Shown in pieces: positions 27,159 to 35,994 of a stretch of DNA of 44,847 nucleotides. The stretch covers positions 1-44,847 of the forward strand of contig CANFLV010000026.1 in assembly GCA_947448025.1 (NCBI GenBank), in the 5' to 3' direction. The stretch is from Oxalobacteraceae bacterium. GTDB lineage: Bacteria; Pseudomonadota; Gammaproteobacteria; Burkholderiales; Burkholderiaceae_D. The notes under the pieces are model-generated. The model did no database searches. It was not told the origin of the DNA and was given only the letters and a program-made list of their open reading frames with translations. The position numbers and the translations under genes were made by a program. The number at the start of each line of letters is the position of its first letter. The first letter of the stretch is position 1.

Positions 27159-28280
27159 ATGAGCTCTGCGCCACCACCCCCGCCTGAAATCACGCGCAGC
27201 AGCAGGCATGATGACACCGTCGTGGCCACTGGCAGCTGGCGCGTCCAGTCGCTCATTGCCAGCACGAACATCGCCCAGCTGCAGCAGCGTCTGGCGCAGG
27301 AACAGGGATCAGGCTGGGACCTGTCGGGCATCTGTGATCTTGACCATCTCGGCGCGCAATTACTGTGGCATGCCTGGGGCAAGAAACGGCCCGCACAATT
27401 GACGATGGCGCCCCAGCACGAAGCGATTTTCCAGCGCATTGAAGAAGCGGGCGCGCTGCAAATGCCGACGCAGGCGCAGGTACGCCCCAACACCGCGACC
27501 GCATTTGCCCAGCTGTTTCATGCGCTGACCGAGCACGTGCTCGGCTTCATCACACTGATCGGCCAGCTCAGCGTCGACCTGCTGCAATTTGCGCGCGCGC
27601 CGCTGCGTGGGCCGTGGAAAGAAATCTCTTCGAATATTTTTCATACCGGTTATCAGGCGCTGGCCGTGACGGCGCTCGTGGGCCTGTTGATCGGCGTGGT
27701 GTTGTCGTATTTGTCGGCGCAACAATTGCATCTGTTTGGCGGCGACATCTACCTCGTCAATATTCTCGGCATGAGCATCATTCGCGAACTCGGGCCGCTG
27801 CTGGCGGCAATCCTCGTGGCGGGTCGCTCAGGCTCGGCAAACACGGCGCAGCTGGGCGTGATGCGCGTGAACGAAGAACTCGATGCGATGCTGGTGATGG
27901 GTATGCCGCATGGCTTTCGCCTGGTCATGCCGAAGGTGCTGGCACTGGCGCTGGCGATGCCGCTGCTGGTGATCTGGACCGATGCCGTCGCGCTGGTCGG
28001 CGGCATGCTCGCGGCCAAGGCGGAGCTCGGTTTGTCGCCGACGTATTTCCTGAAAAAATTACCCTCCGCCGTACCGCTGGCAAATTACTGGATCGGACTG
28101 GGCAAGGGCCTCGTATTTGGCTGCCTGATCGGCCTCGTTGCCTGCCATTTCGGTTTGCGCATCAAGCCCGATACCGAAAGCCTAGGCCACGGCACGACCT
28201 GGTCGGTCGTGTGCGCAATTACCGCAGTGATCATCGCCGATGCGTTGTTCGCGGTGATGTTCAGCGACTATGGCTACTAG
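27159..28280 (+). CDS. mlaE: MlaB-MlaE fusion: STAS + ABC lipid permease
   Basis: A 373-residue protein. I start at ATG 27159; the track reading begins earlier without support. The first 110 residues fit a STAS/MlaB-like domain (WDLSGICDLDHLGAQLLWHAW), and the rest is an MlaE/YrbE permease with the blocks IIRELGPLLAAILVAGRSGSANTAQLGVMRVNEELDAMLVMGM and GLIGLVACHFGL. It would form the membrane core of a phospholipid ABC transporter with MlaF and MlaD. Its stop TAG (28278-28280) shares the palindrome CTAG with the stop of the convergent gene. In related genomes mlaF usually follows directly; here the locus is interrupted. Confidence 0.9.
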   Translation: MSSAPPPPPEITRSSRHDDTVVATGSWRVQSLIASTNIAQLQQRLAQEQGSGWDLSGICDLDHLGAQLLWHAWGKKRPAQLTMAPQHEAIFQRIEEAGALQMPTQAQVRPNTATAFAQLFHALTEHVLGFITLIGQLSVDLLQFARAPLRGPWKEISSNIFHTGYQALAVTALVGLLIGVVLSYLSAQQLHLFGGDIYLVNILGMSIIRELGPLLAAILVAGRSGSANTAQLGVMRVNEELDAMLVMGMPHGFRLVMPKVLALALAMPLLVIWTDAVALVGGMLAAKAELGLSPTYFLKKLPSAVPLANYWIGLGKGLVFGCLIGLVACHFGLRIKPDTESLGHGTTWSVVCAITAVIIADALFAVMFSDYGY

Positions 28281-29512
28281 CTTTTGCGCGGCGGTGGCTT
28301 GGGTTCCGGCTGGAAAGTCGTCGTCGAACTTGACGAGGAACTACCCGGTCGCTTCGGGCGCTGTGGTGTATGGAAGTCCGCCGCATTCGGCGATTTGCCC
28401 ACAGGCATATGTATCACGACTTCGTCATTATGCCGGAGCACCACACTGTGCTTGGTATCCCGCCCCGCCCTTGCTTGAGGCGTTTCGTAATTGAATGGAT
28501 GCGAGCCAAAGTTTTCAGCGAGGTGAATGGTGACATTGACGTTGATAATTTCATTCGCACCTGCAACGACAGGCTGACGCTCGACGGACAGGAAATCGTG
28601 TTCATCCAGGCCTTTGACGTGCAAGCTGTTGACGAATCGAGCGGGCGTGGCCTTGGTGTCTGGCCAGCGATGCATGAAACATGCACCAACCGCATCGATG
28701 GCCAGCTGGTATTGATTCATGCTCCTGGTGTAATTGGCCAGACTGCGCACGCCATAGCGGGCACCCAGACGCGCGCCGTGCGCCGGAATCCTGGCCCACC
28801 AGCTATCGGGCGCCACGGTATAAGCCGCGCCTTGCATGAGCTGACTGACCAGCGAACCTGCCATCATCGGCAGCAAGCGCGAAAGGAAAAAATACTGCTC
28901 ACCTCCCGGCTTGGCCAGCGGCTCACCGGTGAAAAAGCGCTGCATGCCCCAGCCAACGGCCATCGCGCAAGAATCAAGATAATTCCCGATGATGAAGTTC
29001 ATGAGCCAGGCAATGGCTTTGGTCGCCTTGCTGCTTTGGTCCGGTTCATACCGCAGCATGCGGCAAGCGCCCCACGATCGGTCCGCCACATAGCCCGGCA
29101 AACTGGCGCCGGAAAACAAGAAATTTTGCATCGCCAAGGGTTGCGAAGTCATGGCCCCTCCCACCGCCGTGGCCATGCTCAGGCACAGCACGCGCGCAAA
29201 GGTGTACATGCCGTCTTCTGCCGTGCCGAAGGTCTGGTTCCAGCCGGTCTCGACCAGGCTCTTTTGCGATTTTCTTTCGACATCGGCGTTACCGACGGTC
29301 CCGGGTTGAATGTAGTAAGCCGCGCCCATCAGGACCAGGCCCCCGAGCGCGGCGGCCTGGGCACTCGCATGGTCACCTGCATCCTGATCGGCTTTGCCAA
29401 ACAAACTGGAGCCGATCACATAGTTGGCAGCGGACGACACTACCAAGCTGACCGTGACGCGGATCTTGCGTCCGTGCTGACTTGCAAATTCCTGACAGAA
29501 TTTGAATGGCAT
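28277..29512 (-). CDS. Unrecognised multi-hydrophobic membrane protein (orphan inside the Mla locus)
   Basis: I start at ATG 29512, which has GGGAG six bases upstream (411 residues); the open frame extends to 29668 without an RBS. I do not recognise the family. Hydrophobic segments lie at about 18-37, 51-70, 104-122, 165-187 and 207-230, with small-residue GxxxG-like patches. A polar beta-rich part follows (about 310-372, with VNVTIHLAENF and HSVVLRHNDEVVIHMP), and the last 30 residues are Ser/Thr/Pro/Lys-rich. There is no Sec signal. It is inverted between the permease and ATPase genes of an ABC operon, which suggests later insertion. A membrane effector, toxin or adaptor is possible; no function is claimed. 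Confidence 0.7.
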   Translation of the reverse strand: MPFKFCQEFASQHGRKIRVTVSLVVSSAANYVIGSSLFGKADQDAGDHASAQAAALGGLVLMGAAYYIQPGTVGNADVERKSQKSLVETGWNQTFGTAEDGMYTFARVLCLSMATAVGGAMTSQPLAMQNFLFSGASLPGYVADRSWGACRMLRYEPDQSSKATKAIAWLMNFIIGNYLDSCAMAVGWGMQRFFTGEPLAKPGGEQYFFLSRLLPMMAGSLVSQLMQGAAYTVAPDSWWARIPAHGARLGARYGVRSLANYTRSMNQYQLAIDAVGACFMHRWPDTKATPARFVNSLHVKGLDEHDFLSVERQPVVAGANEIINVNVTIHLAENFGSHPFNYETPQARAGRDTKHSVVLRHNDEVVIHMPVGKSPNAADFHTPQRPKRPGSSSSSSTTTFQPEPKPPPRKS

Positions 29513-29761
29513 TTTTGCTCCCTGGCTTGAACAATCGTCGAGGCTCTTGATGGCCATTTCCCCGAATGAATGCATTGGGGTAGTTCGTTCAATCCAGTAT
29601 AAATACAAGTCGAAACGACTTTCGCAATCGGGCAGGAAACCTGCCATAAATTTTTTTCCGCACAACACCTGGCCGCCAAGTAGCCACTCCCTGCGTCAGA
29701 TCAAACCGGCAATGCAGCCATGCCCTGTCACACAGGTTCAGACTAAAGCAGGGAGAACCGC

Positions 29762-30541
29762 ATGACGACACCGCCGCCATTGATCCGCATTGCCCATGTG
29801 CGCACGCAGTTTGGTGCGACGCTGGTGCATGAAGACTTGAATCTCGACATTTTTCCCGGTGAAATCGTCGCGCTCATCGGCGGCTCCGGCTCGGGCAAGA
29901 CCACGCTGCTGCGCCAGATCCTGGGTCTCGCGCGGCCGAATGCCGGCAGCATCAGCGTCTTCGGCATCGCCCTCGCCCAGGCCGACCGGCAGCAACTACA
30001 GACCTTGCAGCAGCGCTGGGGCATGCTGTTCCAGCACGGCGCGTTGTTTTCGGCGATGACGGCCTTCGACAATGTGGCGCTGCCGATGCGCGAATTGCGC
30101 GCCTTGCCGGAAACGCTGATCTGCGACGCGGTCTTGCTCAAGCTGCACATGGTCGGCATCGCGCCCGACGATGCGCTGAAAATGCCGGCCGATTTATCCG
30201 GCGGCATGCAAAAGCGCGTGGCACTTGCCCGGGCACTGGCACTTGAACCGGAACTGCTCTGTCTGGACGAGCCGACTGCCGGTCTCGATCCTGCGCTCGC
30301 GCATGCCTTTGTCGAGCTGATCCGTGCCTTGCATGGCGCCATGCGGCTGACGGTGCTGATGGTCACGCATGATGTGGCAACCTTGCTGGCACTGGCCTCG
30401 CATATCGCTGTGCTGGCGGACAGGCGCGTGGTGGCCAAGGCCGCGCCGGCTGAGGTAATGAGGCTGGCGCATCCCTTCATCCGTGATTTTTTCCGCAGCG
30501 GGCCCGGCGTCGACCGACAGGAGACCACCGATGGAAAATAA
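29762..30541 (+). CDS. mlaF: Mla-like ABC transporter ATP-binding protein
   Basis: A 259-residue ATPase. Walker A is GGSGSGKTT (40-48), signature LSGGMQKRVA (145-), Walker B ends at Glu170 (LLCLDEPTAGLDP), and the switch histidine is His203. The LSGGMQ variant is typical of MlaF/Ttg2A. AGGGAG precedes the ATG. It overlaps mlaD by 11 bases. The 249-base region before it, shared with the inverted orphan, must hold its promoter, but I could not place one. Confidence 0.94.
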   Translation: MTTPPPLIRIAHVRTQFGATLVHEDLNLDIFPGEIVALIGGSGSGKTTLLRQILGLARPNAGSISVFGIALAQADRQQLQTLQQRWGMLFQHGALFSAMTAFDNVALPMRELRALPETLICDAVLLKLHMVGIAPDDALKMPADLSGGMQKRVALARALALEPELLCLDEPTAGLDPALAHAFVELIRALHGAMRLTVLMVTHDVATLLALASHIAVLADRRVVAKAAPAEVMRLAHPFIRDFFRSGPGVDRQETTDGK

Positions 30542-31445
30542 GGCACATGCCCTCATCGCTGGTCTGTTCACGCTGCTCATGCTGCTGCTGGCGCTGCTCT
30601 TTGCGCTGTGGCTCGGACGCGATCGCGTCGAACGATTACCTTACGAAATGGTGACGCGGCTGTCGATACCCGGGCTCAATGAGCAAGCAGCGGTACGTTA
30701 TCGCGGTCTCGATGTCGGTGTGGTCGACCGTATCAGTTTCGATCCGGCCGTGCCCGGCCAGATTCTCGTGCACATGAATATTGCGCCTGACACGCCGGTG
30801 ACGAAATCAACCTTCGGCATGCTCGGCTATCAGGGCGTGACCGGCATCGCCTATGTTCAGCTCGATGACGATGGCAGTAATCCGGCGCGCCTGCCCAGCT
30901 CCCACGAACATACGGCGCGCATCACCATGCGCCCGAGCCTGCTCGATCAGGTGCAGGATCGTGGCCTGGCGATTCTGATCCAGACCGAGGTATTGGCGCA
31001 GCGGCTCACCGCACTGCTGGCGGATGAAAACCAGCGAACCATGCTGGCTGCCTTCGATCATGTCAGTAGCGCCGCGCGCGAAATTGAAACGATACCGCGC
31101 AACCTGAATCCCACGCTGGCGCGCCTGCCGGCACTCGCTGATGAAAGCGCGCGCACGTTGGCCGCCTTGCGTCATCTGGAGGATCAGGCCAGCCAGCTTA
31201 CCAGTCAACTGCAGGCACCAAACGGACCGGTGGCGCACCTGTCCAGCGCCACCGAGCAGATCAGCAATGTCGCCGGCCAGCTCGCCAGTGAAATGCCGCC
31301 ACTGACGAGCGAGCTGCGCAGCATGCTGCGCAGCGTCAATCGCACGCTCGATAATCTCAATGAACGACCGCAAGGCCTGCTGTTCGGCCGTGGCGCGATG
31401 CCGCCGGGACCGGGCGAATCCGGCTTTGCGCATCAAGGAAATTAA
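30531..31445 (+). CDS. mlaD: MlaD-like MCE-domain protein
   Basis: A 304-residue protein starting at ATG 30531. One membrane helix (about 8-28) is followed by an MCE domain (about 38-115, YEMVTRLSIPGLNEQAAVRYRGLDVGVVDRISFDP) and a long helical region (about 150-280) with alternating Leu/Ala. It should form the periplasmic lipid ring or tube bound to the permease. The C-terminus is longer than in E. coli MlaD and resembles the PqiB/LetB-lineage single-MCE forms. Confidence 0.9.
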   Translation: MENKAHALIAGLFTLLMLLLALLFALWLGRDRVERLPYEMVTRLSIPGLNEQAAVRYRGLDVGVVDRISFDPAVPGQILVHMNIAPDTPVTKSTFGMLGYQGVTGIAYVQLDDDGSNPARLPSSHEHTARITMRPSLLDQVQDRGLAILIQTEVLAQRLTALLADENQRTMLAAFDHVSSAAREIETIPRNLNPTLARLPALADESARTLAALRHLEDQASQLTSQLQAPNGPVAHLSSATEQISNVAGQLASEMPPLTSELRSMLRSVNRTLDNLNERPQGLLFGRGAMPPGPGESGFAHQGN

Positions 31446-31460
31446 TTGCAGAGGCGCGCC

Positions 31461-32057
31461 ATGCAACCCTGCCGAACCAGCCTGACGTTAGCATTACTGG
31501 TTTTGCTCGGCACTGGCTGCGCGATGCACCAGCCAATGCTGCTGGTCGATCTTGGCGCAGCGTCCATATCCATCGCGACAAACCCAGGATTACCGGCGCT
31601 GCGCATGAGCCCGGTGCAGGCGCCGCCCTGGCTGGATGAGCCGCGCATGTTATACCGGCTGCTCTATGAAAATCCGCTGGAAGTACATGCCTATGCGACC
31701 CGGCGCTGGCTGATGGCGCCGGGTTTGCTGTTCGAGCAGCGCGTACGCCAGCGGCTGGTCGCGGCGGGACGCATCGTCTTGCCAGCGACCGACACGACGA
31801 CCGGAATGCCGACCCTGAAGATCGAGCTGTACGACTTCATGCAACATTTTTCTGATCCTGCCAGCAGTTCAGGACGTGTCCTCATGCGCGCCTCGTTGTA
31901 CACTGGTCAGCAACTGTTCGCACAACACACTTTTTACGGGCAAGTCGCGGCCAGCAGTGCCGATGCGGCCGGTGGCGCCCGGGCACTGGCCGGCGCCAGT
32001 GATGTCGCTATCGACGCGCTGCTGCGCTGGCTTGCGGCGAACCCGTGCAAACCTTGA
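31461..32057 (+). CDS. ABC-type transport auxiliary lipoprotein (PqiC-like)
   Basis: A 198-residue lipoprotein. The start at ATG 31461 gives a signal ending LVLLGTGC, with Cys20 as the lipidated residue. The mature part is the auxiliary lipoprotein domain (LEVHAYATRRWLMAPGLLFEQRVRQRL, then DTTTGMPTLKIELYDFMQHF and ALAGASDVAIDALLRWL). PqiC-like lipoproteins bridge the MCE assembly to the outer membrane. It directly follows mlaD and is in the same operon. Confidence 0.85.
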   Translation: MQPCRTSLTLALLVLLGTGCAMHQPMLLVDLGAASISIATNPGLPALRMSPVQAPPWLDEPRMLYRLLYENPLEVHAYATRRWLMAPGLLFEQRVRQRLVAAGRIVLPATDTTTGMPTLKIELYDFMQHFSDPASSSGRVLMRASLYTGQQLFAQHTFYGQVAASSADAAGGARALAGASDVAIDALLRWLAANPCKP

Positions 32058-32063
32058 CGCTTG

Positions 32064-33194
32064 ATGATGGCAACTTTAAAACCGACAGTACTTCCCGCTG
32101 GCTCCGCATTTGCGCGTGTCGGCGTGCTGCTGTATGCACTGCTGATCATCTATGCAAGCTGGTATCCCTTCAGCGGCTGGCATAGCAATGGCCTTTCGCC
32201 GCTGGCATATCTGTGGTCGCCACCGCCGCATTACTGGACCCTGTTCGATTTGCTCACCAATCTTGTCGGCTACATGCCGCTCGGGGTGCTCGGCGTGTTC
32301 GCGCTGTATCCGAAGCAGCGCGGCGCCAGCGCGCTTGTGCTGGTGGCCTTAGGCGGCTTCTTGCTATCGGCGCTGATGGAAGCGGTACAGACTTTTTTGC
32401 CCAGTCGCGTCGCCTCGAATCTGGATTTGTTCAGCAATGGCTTCGGCGCGCTCGTTGGCGCGTTACTGGGCGTGCTGCTCGCCGACAGCTTCCTGCGCAA
32501 TGGCCGTTTGCTGATCGTACGCCAGGAATGGCTGACACCGGCTGCGAGTTCCGGGCTCGCAGTACTGGCGCTGTGGCCGCTGGCGCAAATTTTTCCGCAG
32601 TCGTATCTGTTTGGCCATGGCCAGCTGCTGCCAATTTTTTCCGATTGGCTGTCGCTGCTGCTGGAGTCGCATATCGATCTCGGCGCCGCCTTGCGCCACA
32701 GCCCGGAGCTCAGCGTGGAGCAATACTGGCTCTCGGAAACCGTCATCAGCGCCTGCGGCATGACCGGGGCCTTGCTGTCGATGATTTGCGTGCTGCGCGA
32801 ACGTGCGCCAAAATTCCTGCTCGTCGTGCTGTTGCTGGCAGCGGCACTGGTCGGAAAGGCGCTCGCCAGCGCGCTGCAATTTTCACCGGACTATGCCTTC
32901 ATCTGGCTCACGCCCGGCGCGCAAGCCGGCCTGTTGCTCGGCATGGTGATGTTGAGCGGCCTGATCTACGCGCCGCCCGTGGCCCAAAGACGCGTAGCGG
33001 CACTGAGCCTGATTATCAGCCTGCTGGTCGTGAATGCGATCCCGGCCAATCCGTATTTCGTCTCGACCCTGCAAACCTGGGTACAAGGAAAATTCCTGAA
33101 CTTTAACGGCGCGGCGCAATTCCTGTCGCTGATGTGGCCGTTCATGGCGCTCTGGTTCCTGTATCACCCCGCGCATCGCGAGAAGGCGCGCTGA
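32064..33194 (+). CDS. VanZ-family membrane protein
   Basis: A 376-residue multi-pass protein. The first half matches VanZ (LLYALLIIYASWYPFSGW, then a loop and FDLLTNLVGYMPLGVLGVFALY, SALMEAVQTFLPSRVASNLDLFSNGFGALVG). The second half has five to six extra helices. VanZ-like proteins are linked to teicoplanin resistance or envelope functions, but the role in Gram-negatives is unknown. ATG 32064 or 32067 are both possible starts; the TTG at 32061 is less likely. Confidence 0.8.
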   Translation: MMATLKPTVLPAGSAFARVGVLLYALLIIYASWYPFSGWHSNGLSPLAYLWSPPPHYWTLFDLLTNLVGYMPLGVLGVFALYPKQRGASALVLVALGGFLLSALMEAVQTFLPSRVASNLDLFSNGFGALVGALLGVLLADSFLRNGRLLIVRQEWLTPAASSGLAVLALWPLAQIFPQSYLFGHGQLLPIFSDWLSLLLESHIDLGAALRHSPELSVEQYWLSETVISACGMTGALLSMICVLRERAPKFLLVVLLLAAALVGKALASALQFSPDYAFIWLTPGAQAGLLLGMVMLSGLIYAPPVAQRRVAALSLIISLLVVNAIPANPYFVSTLQTWVQGKFLNFNGAAQFLSLMWPFMALWFLYHPAHREKAR

Positions 33195-33264
33195 CGACCA
33201 CGCTGGAGACGACGGCTTTGCGGCGGGTGTATCATCCGTTTTTCCCTCAATGCCAGCCATCATC

Positions 33265-33582
33265 ATGTCCGACACTCCGTATTTCTCCCAACATGTCTTC
33301 ATATGCATGAACCAGCGCGAAGACGGCCGGCCCTGTTGCGCCGAACGCGGCGCGCAAGCCGCGCAACAGCATGCCAAAAAGCGCATCAAGGCCCTTAACC
33401 TGAATGGCGAAGGCAAGATCCGCATTAACCAGGCTGGCTGCCTCGACCGCTGCGAAGAAGGCCCGGTGCTCGTGGTCTACCCGCAAGGCACCTGGTACAC
33501 CTATGTCGACACACAAGACATCGACGACATTATCGACCAACATCTGATCGGCGGCCAGGTCGTCGAACGCCTGAAGATCTGA
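33265..33582 (+). CDS. (2Fe-2S) thioredoxin-like ferredoxin
   Basis: A 105-residue protein (start at 33265, MSDTPYFSQHVFICMNQ; ATG 33250 would add five residues). Cysteines in FICMNQREDGRPCC and NQAGCLDRCEEGP give the set for a thioredoxin-fold 2Fe-2S cluster (family of Aquifex-type ferredoxins). It is a likely small electron carrier. It lies three bases before the hydrolase gene and is probably co-transcribed. Confidence 0.85.
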   Translation: MSDTPYFSQHVFICMNQREDGRPCCAERGAQAAQQHAKKRIKALNLNGEGKIRINQAGCLDRCEEGPVLVVYPQGTWYTYVDTQDIDDIIDQHLIGGQVVERLKI

Positions 33583-33585
33583 ACC

Positions 33586-34203
33586 ATGAACCTGCAAACC
33601 CAACGTTTTTCACTCAACGGCGCAGCCGGCGCCCTCGAATGCGCGCTTGATTTGCCCGAAGGCGCACCGCGCGGCATTGCCATCGTCGCGCATCCACATC
33701 CGCTGTATGGCGGCACCATGGATAACAAGGTCGTGCATACCATCGTGCGCGCCTTTGTCGCTTTGGGGTATGCCACGGCGCGCATGAATTTTCGCGGCGT
33801 GGGCAGCTCGGCCGGCGTACATGATGTCGGCGTGGGCGAGACGGATGACATGGCTTTATTGCTCGAACATATGCGCAGCCTGTATCCGGAACTGCCAGCG
33901 GCATTCGGCGGTTTCTCGTTTGGCACCTTCGTGCTGGCGCAATTGCAGCAGCGCCTGATCGCCGACGGCGCGCCCGCTGAACGACTGGTGCTGGTCGGCA
34001 CCGCTGCCGGCAAATGGGCCATTCCGCTGGTGCCGGCCAATACCCTGTTAATTCATGGCGAGCTCGACGAGACCATCCCGCTGCAGGATGTATTCGATTG
34101 GGCAAGACCGCAGGATTTGCCGGTGCTCGTCATCCCCGGCGCGGATCATTTCTTTCACCGTAAGCTGCAACATATCAAGAATTTCATGATCGAAATGTGG
34201 TAG
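33586..34203 (+). CDS. Alpha/beta hydrolase
   Basis: A 205-residue serine hydrolase. The nucleophile is Ser in GGFSFGTFV, the acid is Asp in HGELDETIPL and the histidine is His in GADHFFHRKL. The oxyanion segment HPHPLYGGTMDNKVVHTIVRAFVALGYATARMNFRGVGSSAG is typical of this COG2945 group. Substrate unknown. It follows the ferredoxin gene after three bases. Confidence 0.86.
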   Translation: MNLQTQRFSLNGAAGALECALDLPEGAPRGIAIVAHPHPLYGGTMDNKVVHTIVRAFVALGYATARMNFRGVGSSAGVHDVGVGETDDMALLLEHMRSLYPELPAAFGGFSFGTFVLAQLQQRLIADGAPAERLVLVGTAAGKWAIPLVPANTLLIHGELDETIPLQDVFDWARPQDLPVLVIPGADHFFHRKLQHIKNFMIEMW

Positions 34204-34219
34204 CCCCGTATATCGTGAT

Positions 34220-34228
34220 TGTTATAAT
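34220..34228 (+). promoter_or_regulatory. Extended -10 promoter before dacC
   Basis: A TGT followed by perfect TATAAT (TGnTATAAT) lies about 100 bases before the dacC start. No good -35 box, which is consistent with an extended -10 promoter. Confidence 0.5.
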
Positions 34229-34331
34229 GCGCCATTGATGTCCGCGCCCGCTCCTGGGCTGGCGCTGTTTTGCTCAACTTGTCCTGCTTATCGGCCCTCC
34301 TTATCTGCTAGTCCTGCCACCCTGATTGCTC

Positions 34332-35477
34332 ATGAAAAAATTCCTCGCGGCCGTCGCCGCAACGCTCTTCACCCTGACATCCGCCATCGCGCAAATCGTT
34401 CCCGCACCGACCGTCGCCGCGCGCTCCTGGATCCTGGTCGATGCGACCAGTAACCAGATCCTCGGCTCGCAAGACCCGACCATGCGCGTCGAGCCTGCCT
34501 CCTTGACCAAAATCATGACCGCCTACCTTACATTTGCGGCGATAAAGGACAAGAAGCTCGACCTGAACCAGCTCGTCAATGTTTCCGTGCGCGCCTGGAA
34601 AGTCGACCCGAGCAGCTCGAAAATGTTTATCGATCCGGCCACGCCCGTGAAGATCAATGACCTGCTGTTCGGTCTCATGGTTCAGTCCGGCAATGACGCC
34701 GCCGTTGCCCTGGCCGAAGCCGTCGCCGGCAGCGAAGAAACGTTTGTCGTGCTGATGAACCGCGAAGCCGAGCGCATGGGCCTGAAAGCCACGCATTTCG
34801 CCAATCCGCATGGCTTGCCAAGCAATGACAATTACTCGACTGCGCAAGACCTGTCGACGCTGGCGGCGCGCTTCATTGCCGACTATCCGGAAGGCTACAA
34901 GATTTACTCGACCAAGCAATACACTTACAACAAGATCACCCAGCCGAACCGTAACCGCCTGCTGTGGCTGGACCCATCCGTCGATGGCATGAAGACCGGC
35001 CATACCTCGAGCGCCGGTTACAGCATGATTACGTCGGCCAAGCGGCCGAATGGCGTCGGCGAACGCCGGCTGATTTCCGTCGTGCTTGGGACGACCTCCG
35101 ACCAGATACGTGCACAGGAAAGCCAGAAGCTGCTGAACTGGGGTTTCCAGAATTTCGATACCGTGAAGCTGTATTCAAAAGGCCAGGCTGTCGCCACGCC
35201 GGAAGTCTGGAAAGGCTCGCAAAACCAGATCAAGATCGGCTTCACGCGCGACATGTACGTGACGGTGCCGAAGGGCGTTGGCGAGAAGCTCAAGCCTGTG
35301 CTCGAACGGAATGATCCGCTGATCGCGCCTATCGTACAAAACAGCGTCATCGGCAAATTAAAGATGGTCGCCGACGGCAAGGTCGTCGTGGAATTGCCCG
35401 TGCTCGCGCTGGAGCAGGTGAACCAGGCAAGCATCTTTGGTCGCGCCTGGGATTCAGTGCGCATGATGCTGAAATAA
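34332..35477 (+). CDS. dacC: D-alanyl-D-alanine carboxypeptidase (PBP5/6 type)
   Basis: A 381-residue penicillin-binding protein with a signal peptide (residues 1-20, to AIA/QIV). Active-site motifs are SLTK (57-60), SGN (119-121) and KTG (221-223); a PBP5 C-terminal domain and an amphipathic tail (ASIFGRAWDSVRMMLK) follow. It removes the terminal D-alanine of peptidoglycan stem peptides. The start is ATG 34332; the TTG six bases before is unlikely. A strong terminator follows. The symbol could equally be dacA. Confidence 0.95.
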   Translation: MKKFLAAVAATLFTLTSAIAQIVPAPTVAARSWILVDATSNQILGSQDPTMRVEPASLTKIMTAYLTFAAIKDKKLDLNQLVNVSVRAWKVDPSSSKMFIDPATPVKINDLLFGLMVQSGNDAAVALAEAVAGSEETFVVLMNREAERMGLKATHFANPHGLPSNDNYSTAQDLSTLAARFIADYPEGYKIYSTKQYTYNKITQPNRNRLLWLDPSVDGMKTGHTSSAGYSMITSAKRPNGVGERRLISVVLGTTSDQIRAQESQKLLNWGFQNFDTVKLYSKGQAVATPEVWKGSQNQIKIGFTRDMYVTVPKGVGEKLKPVLERNDPLIAPIVQNSVIGKLKMVADGKVVVELPVLALEQVNQASIFGRAWDSVRMMLK

Positions 35478-35493
35478 GCACCACCCGCCCTGC

Positions 35494-35529
35494 AAAAGCC
35501 AGCCTCTGTATCCGGACGCTGGCTTTTTT
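35494..35529 (+). terminator. Rho-independent terminator after dacC
   Basis: AAAAGCCAGC pairs with GCTGGCTTTTTT across a 14-base loop; six Ts end the stem. It begins 16 bases after the dacC stop. Confidence 0.85.
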
Positions 35530-35612
35530 ATTTGCCTCATGCCTGATGCTGTGCCAGCCACCTGAATTCGGCCTATGATGAAGCTGTTATTTCATTGCAC
35601 AGGAGCTTGATC

Positions 35613-35828
35613 ATGCCCTCCAGTCAATATACCCGCAGCAAAGGCCAAGGACTCACCTACAACATCGCCTACGACCGCAACGAGTATTTCATCGAGCGCG
35701 ACGGACATCTGAAAAAATCATTCCCTGATGCGATTCTGGCAGGCATCGGGCCCGCGGAAGGCACGGCGGAACTGATGTTGCGCATGGCAATTTCCGATAT
35801 TGAAAACCTGTATGGCATGGATGAATAG
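35613..35828 (+). CDS. Small conserved-looking orphan, 71 aa
   Basis: A 71-residue soluble acidic protein starting at ATG 35613, with AGGAG seven bases upstream. It is rich in charged and polar residues (YDRNEYFIERDGHLKKSF), without Cys or membrane helices. The run of real codon bias and the good ribosome-binding site support a real gene, but I do not recognise the family. It stands alone between two terminators/gaps. Confidence 0.6.
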   Translation: MPSSQYTRSKGQGLTYNIAYDRNEYFIERDGHLKKSFPDAILAGIGPAEGTAELMLRMAISDIENLYGMDE

Positions 35829-35994
35829 GCAATAAGTACCTACGCCAGCCTGCAATTGGTCAGTTTTTTCCCTGGCCGCAGTATCAGCTTGATGTGCTTT
35901 CGACGATTGTTTTGTATAGTGGCAATTCTTTACCCGCCACTGCGGCGCGCCATCGTGCCTGCTTTTCCCAACTTAATCGAAAGTATCGTCCATC

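Noticed and set aside
28370-29530. 386-codon plus-strand frame opposite the orphan membrane protein
   Set aside because: I considered it as the real gene since it would agree with the mla operon direction. The minus-strand frame has a good ribosome-binding site (GGGAG) and coherent hydrophobic segments; the plus frame has neither.
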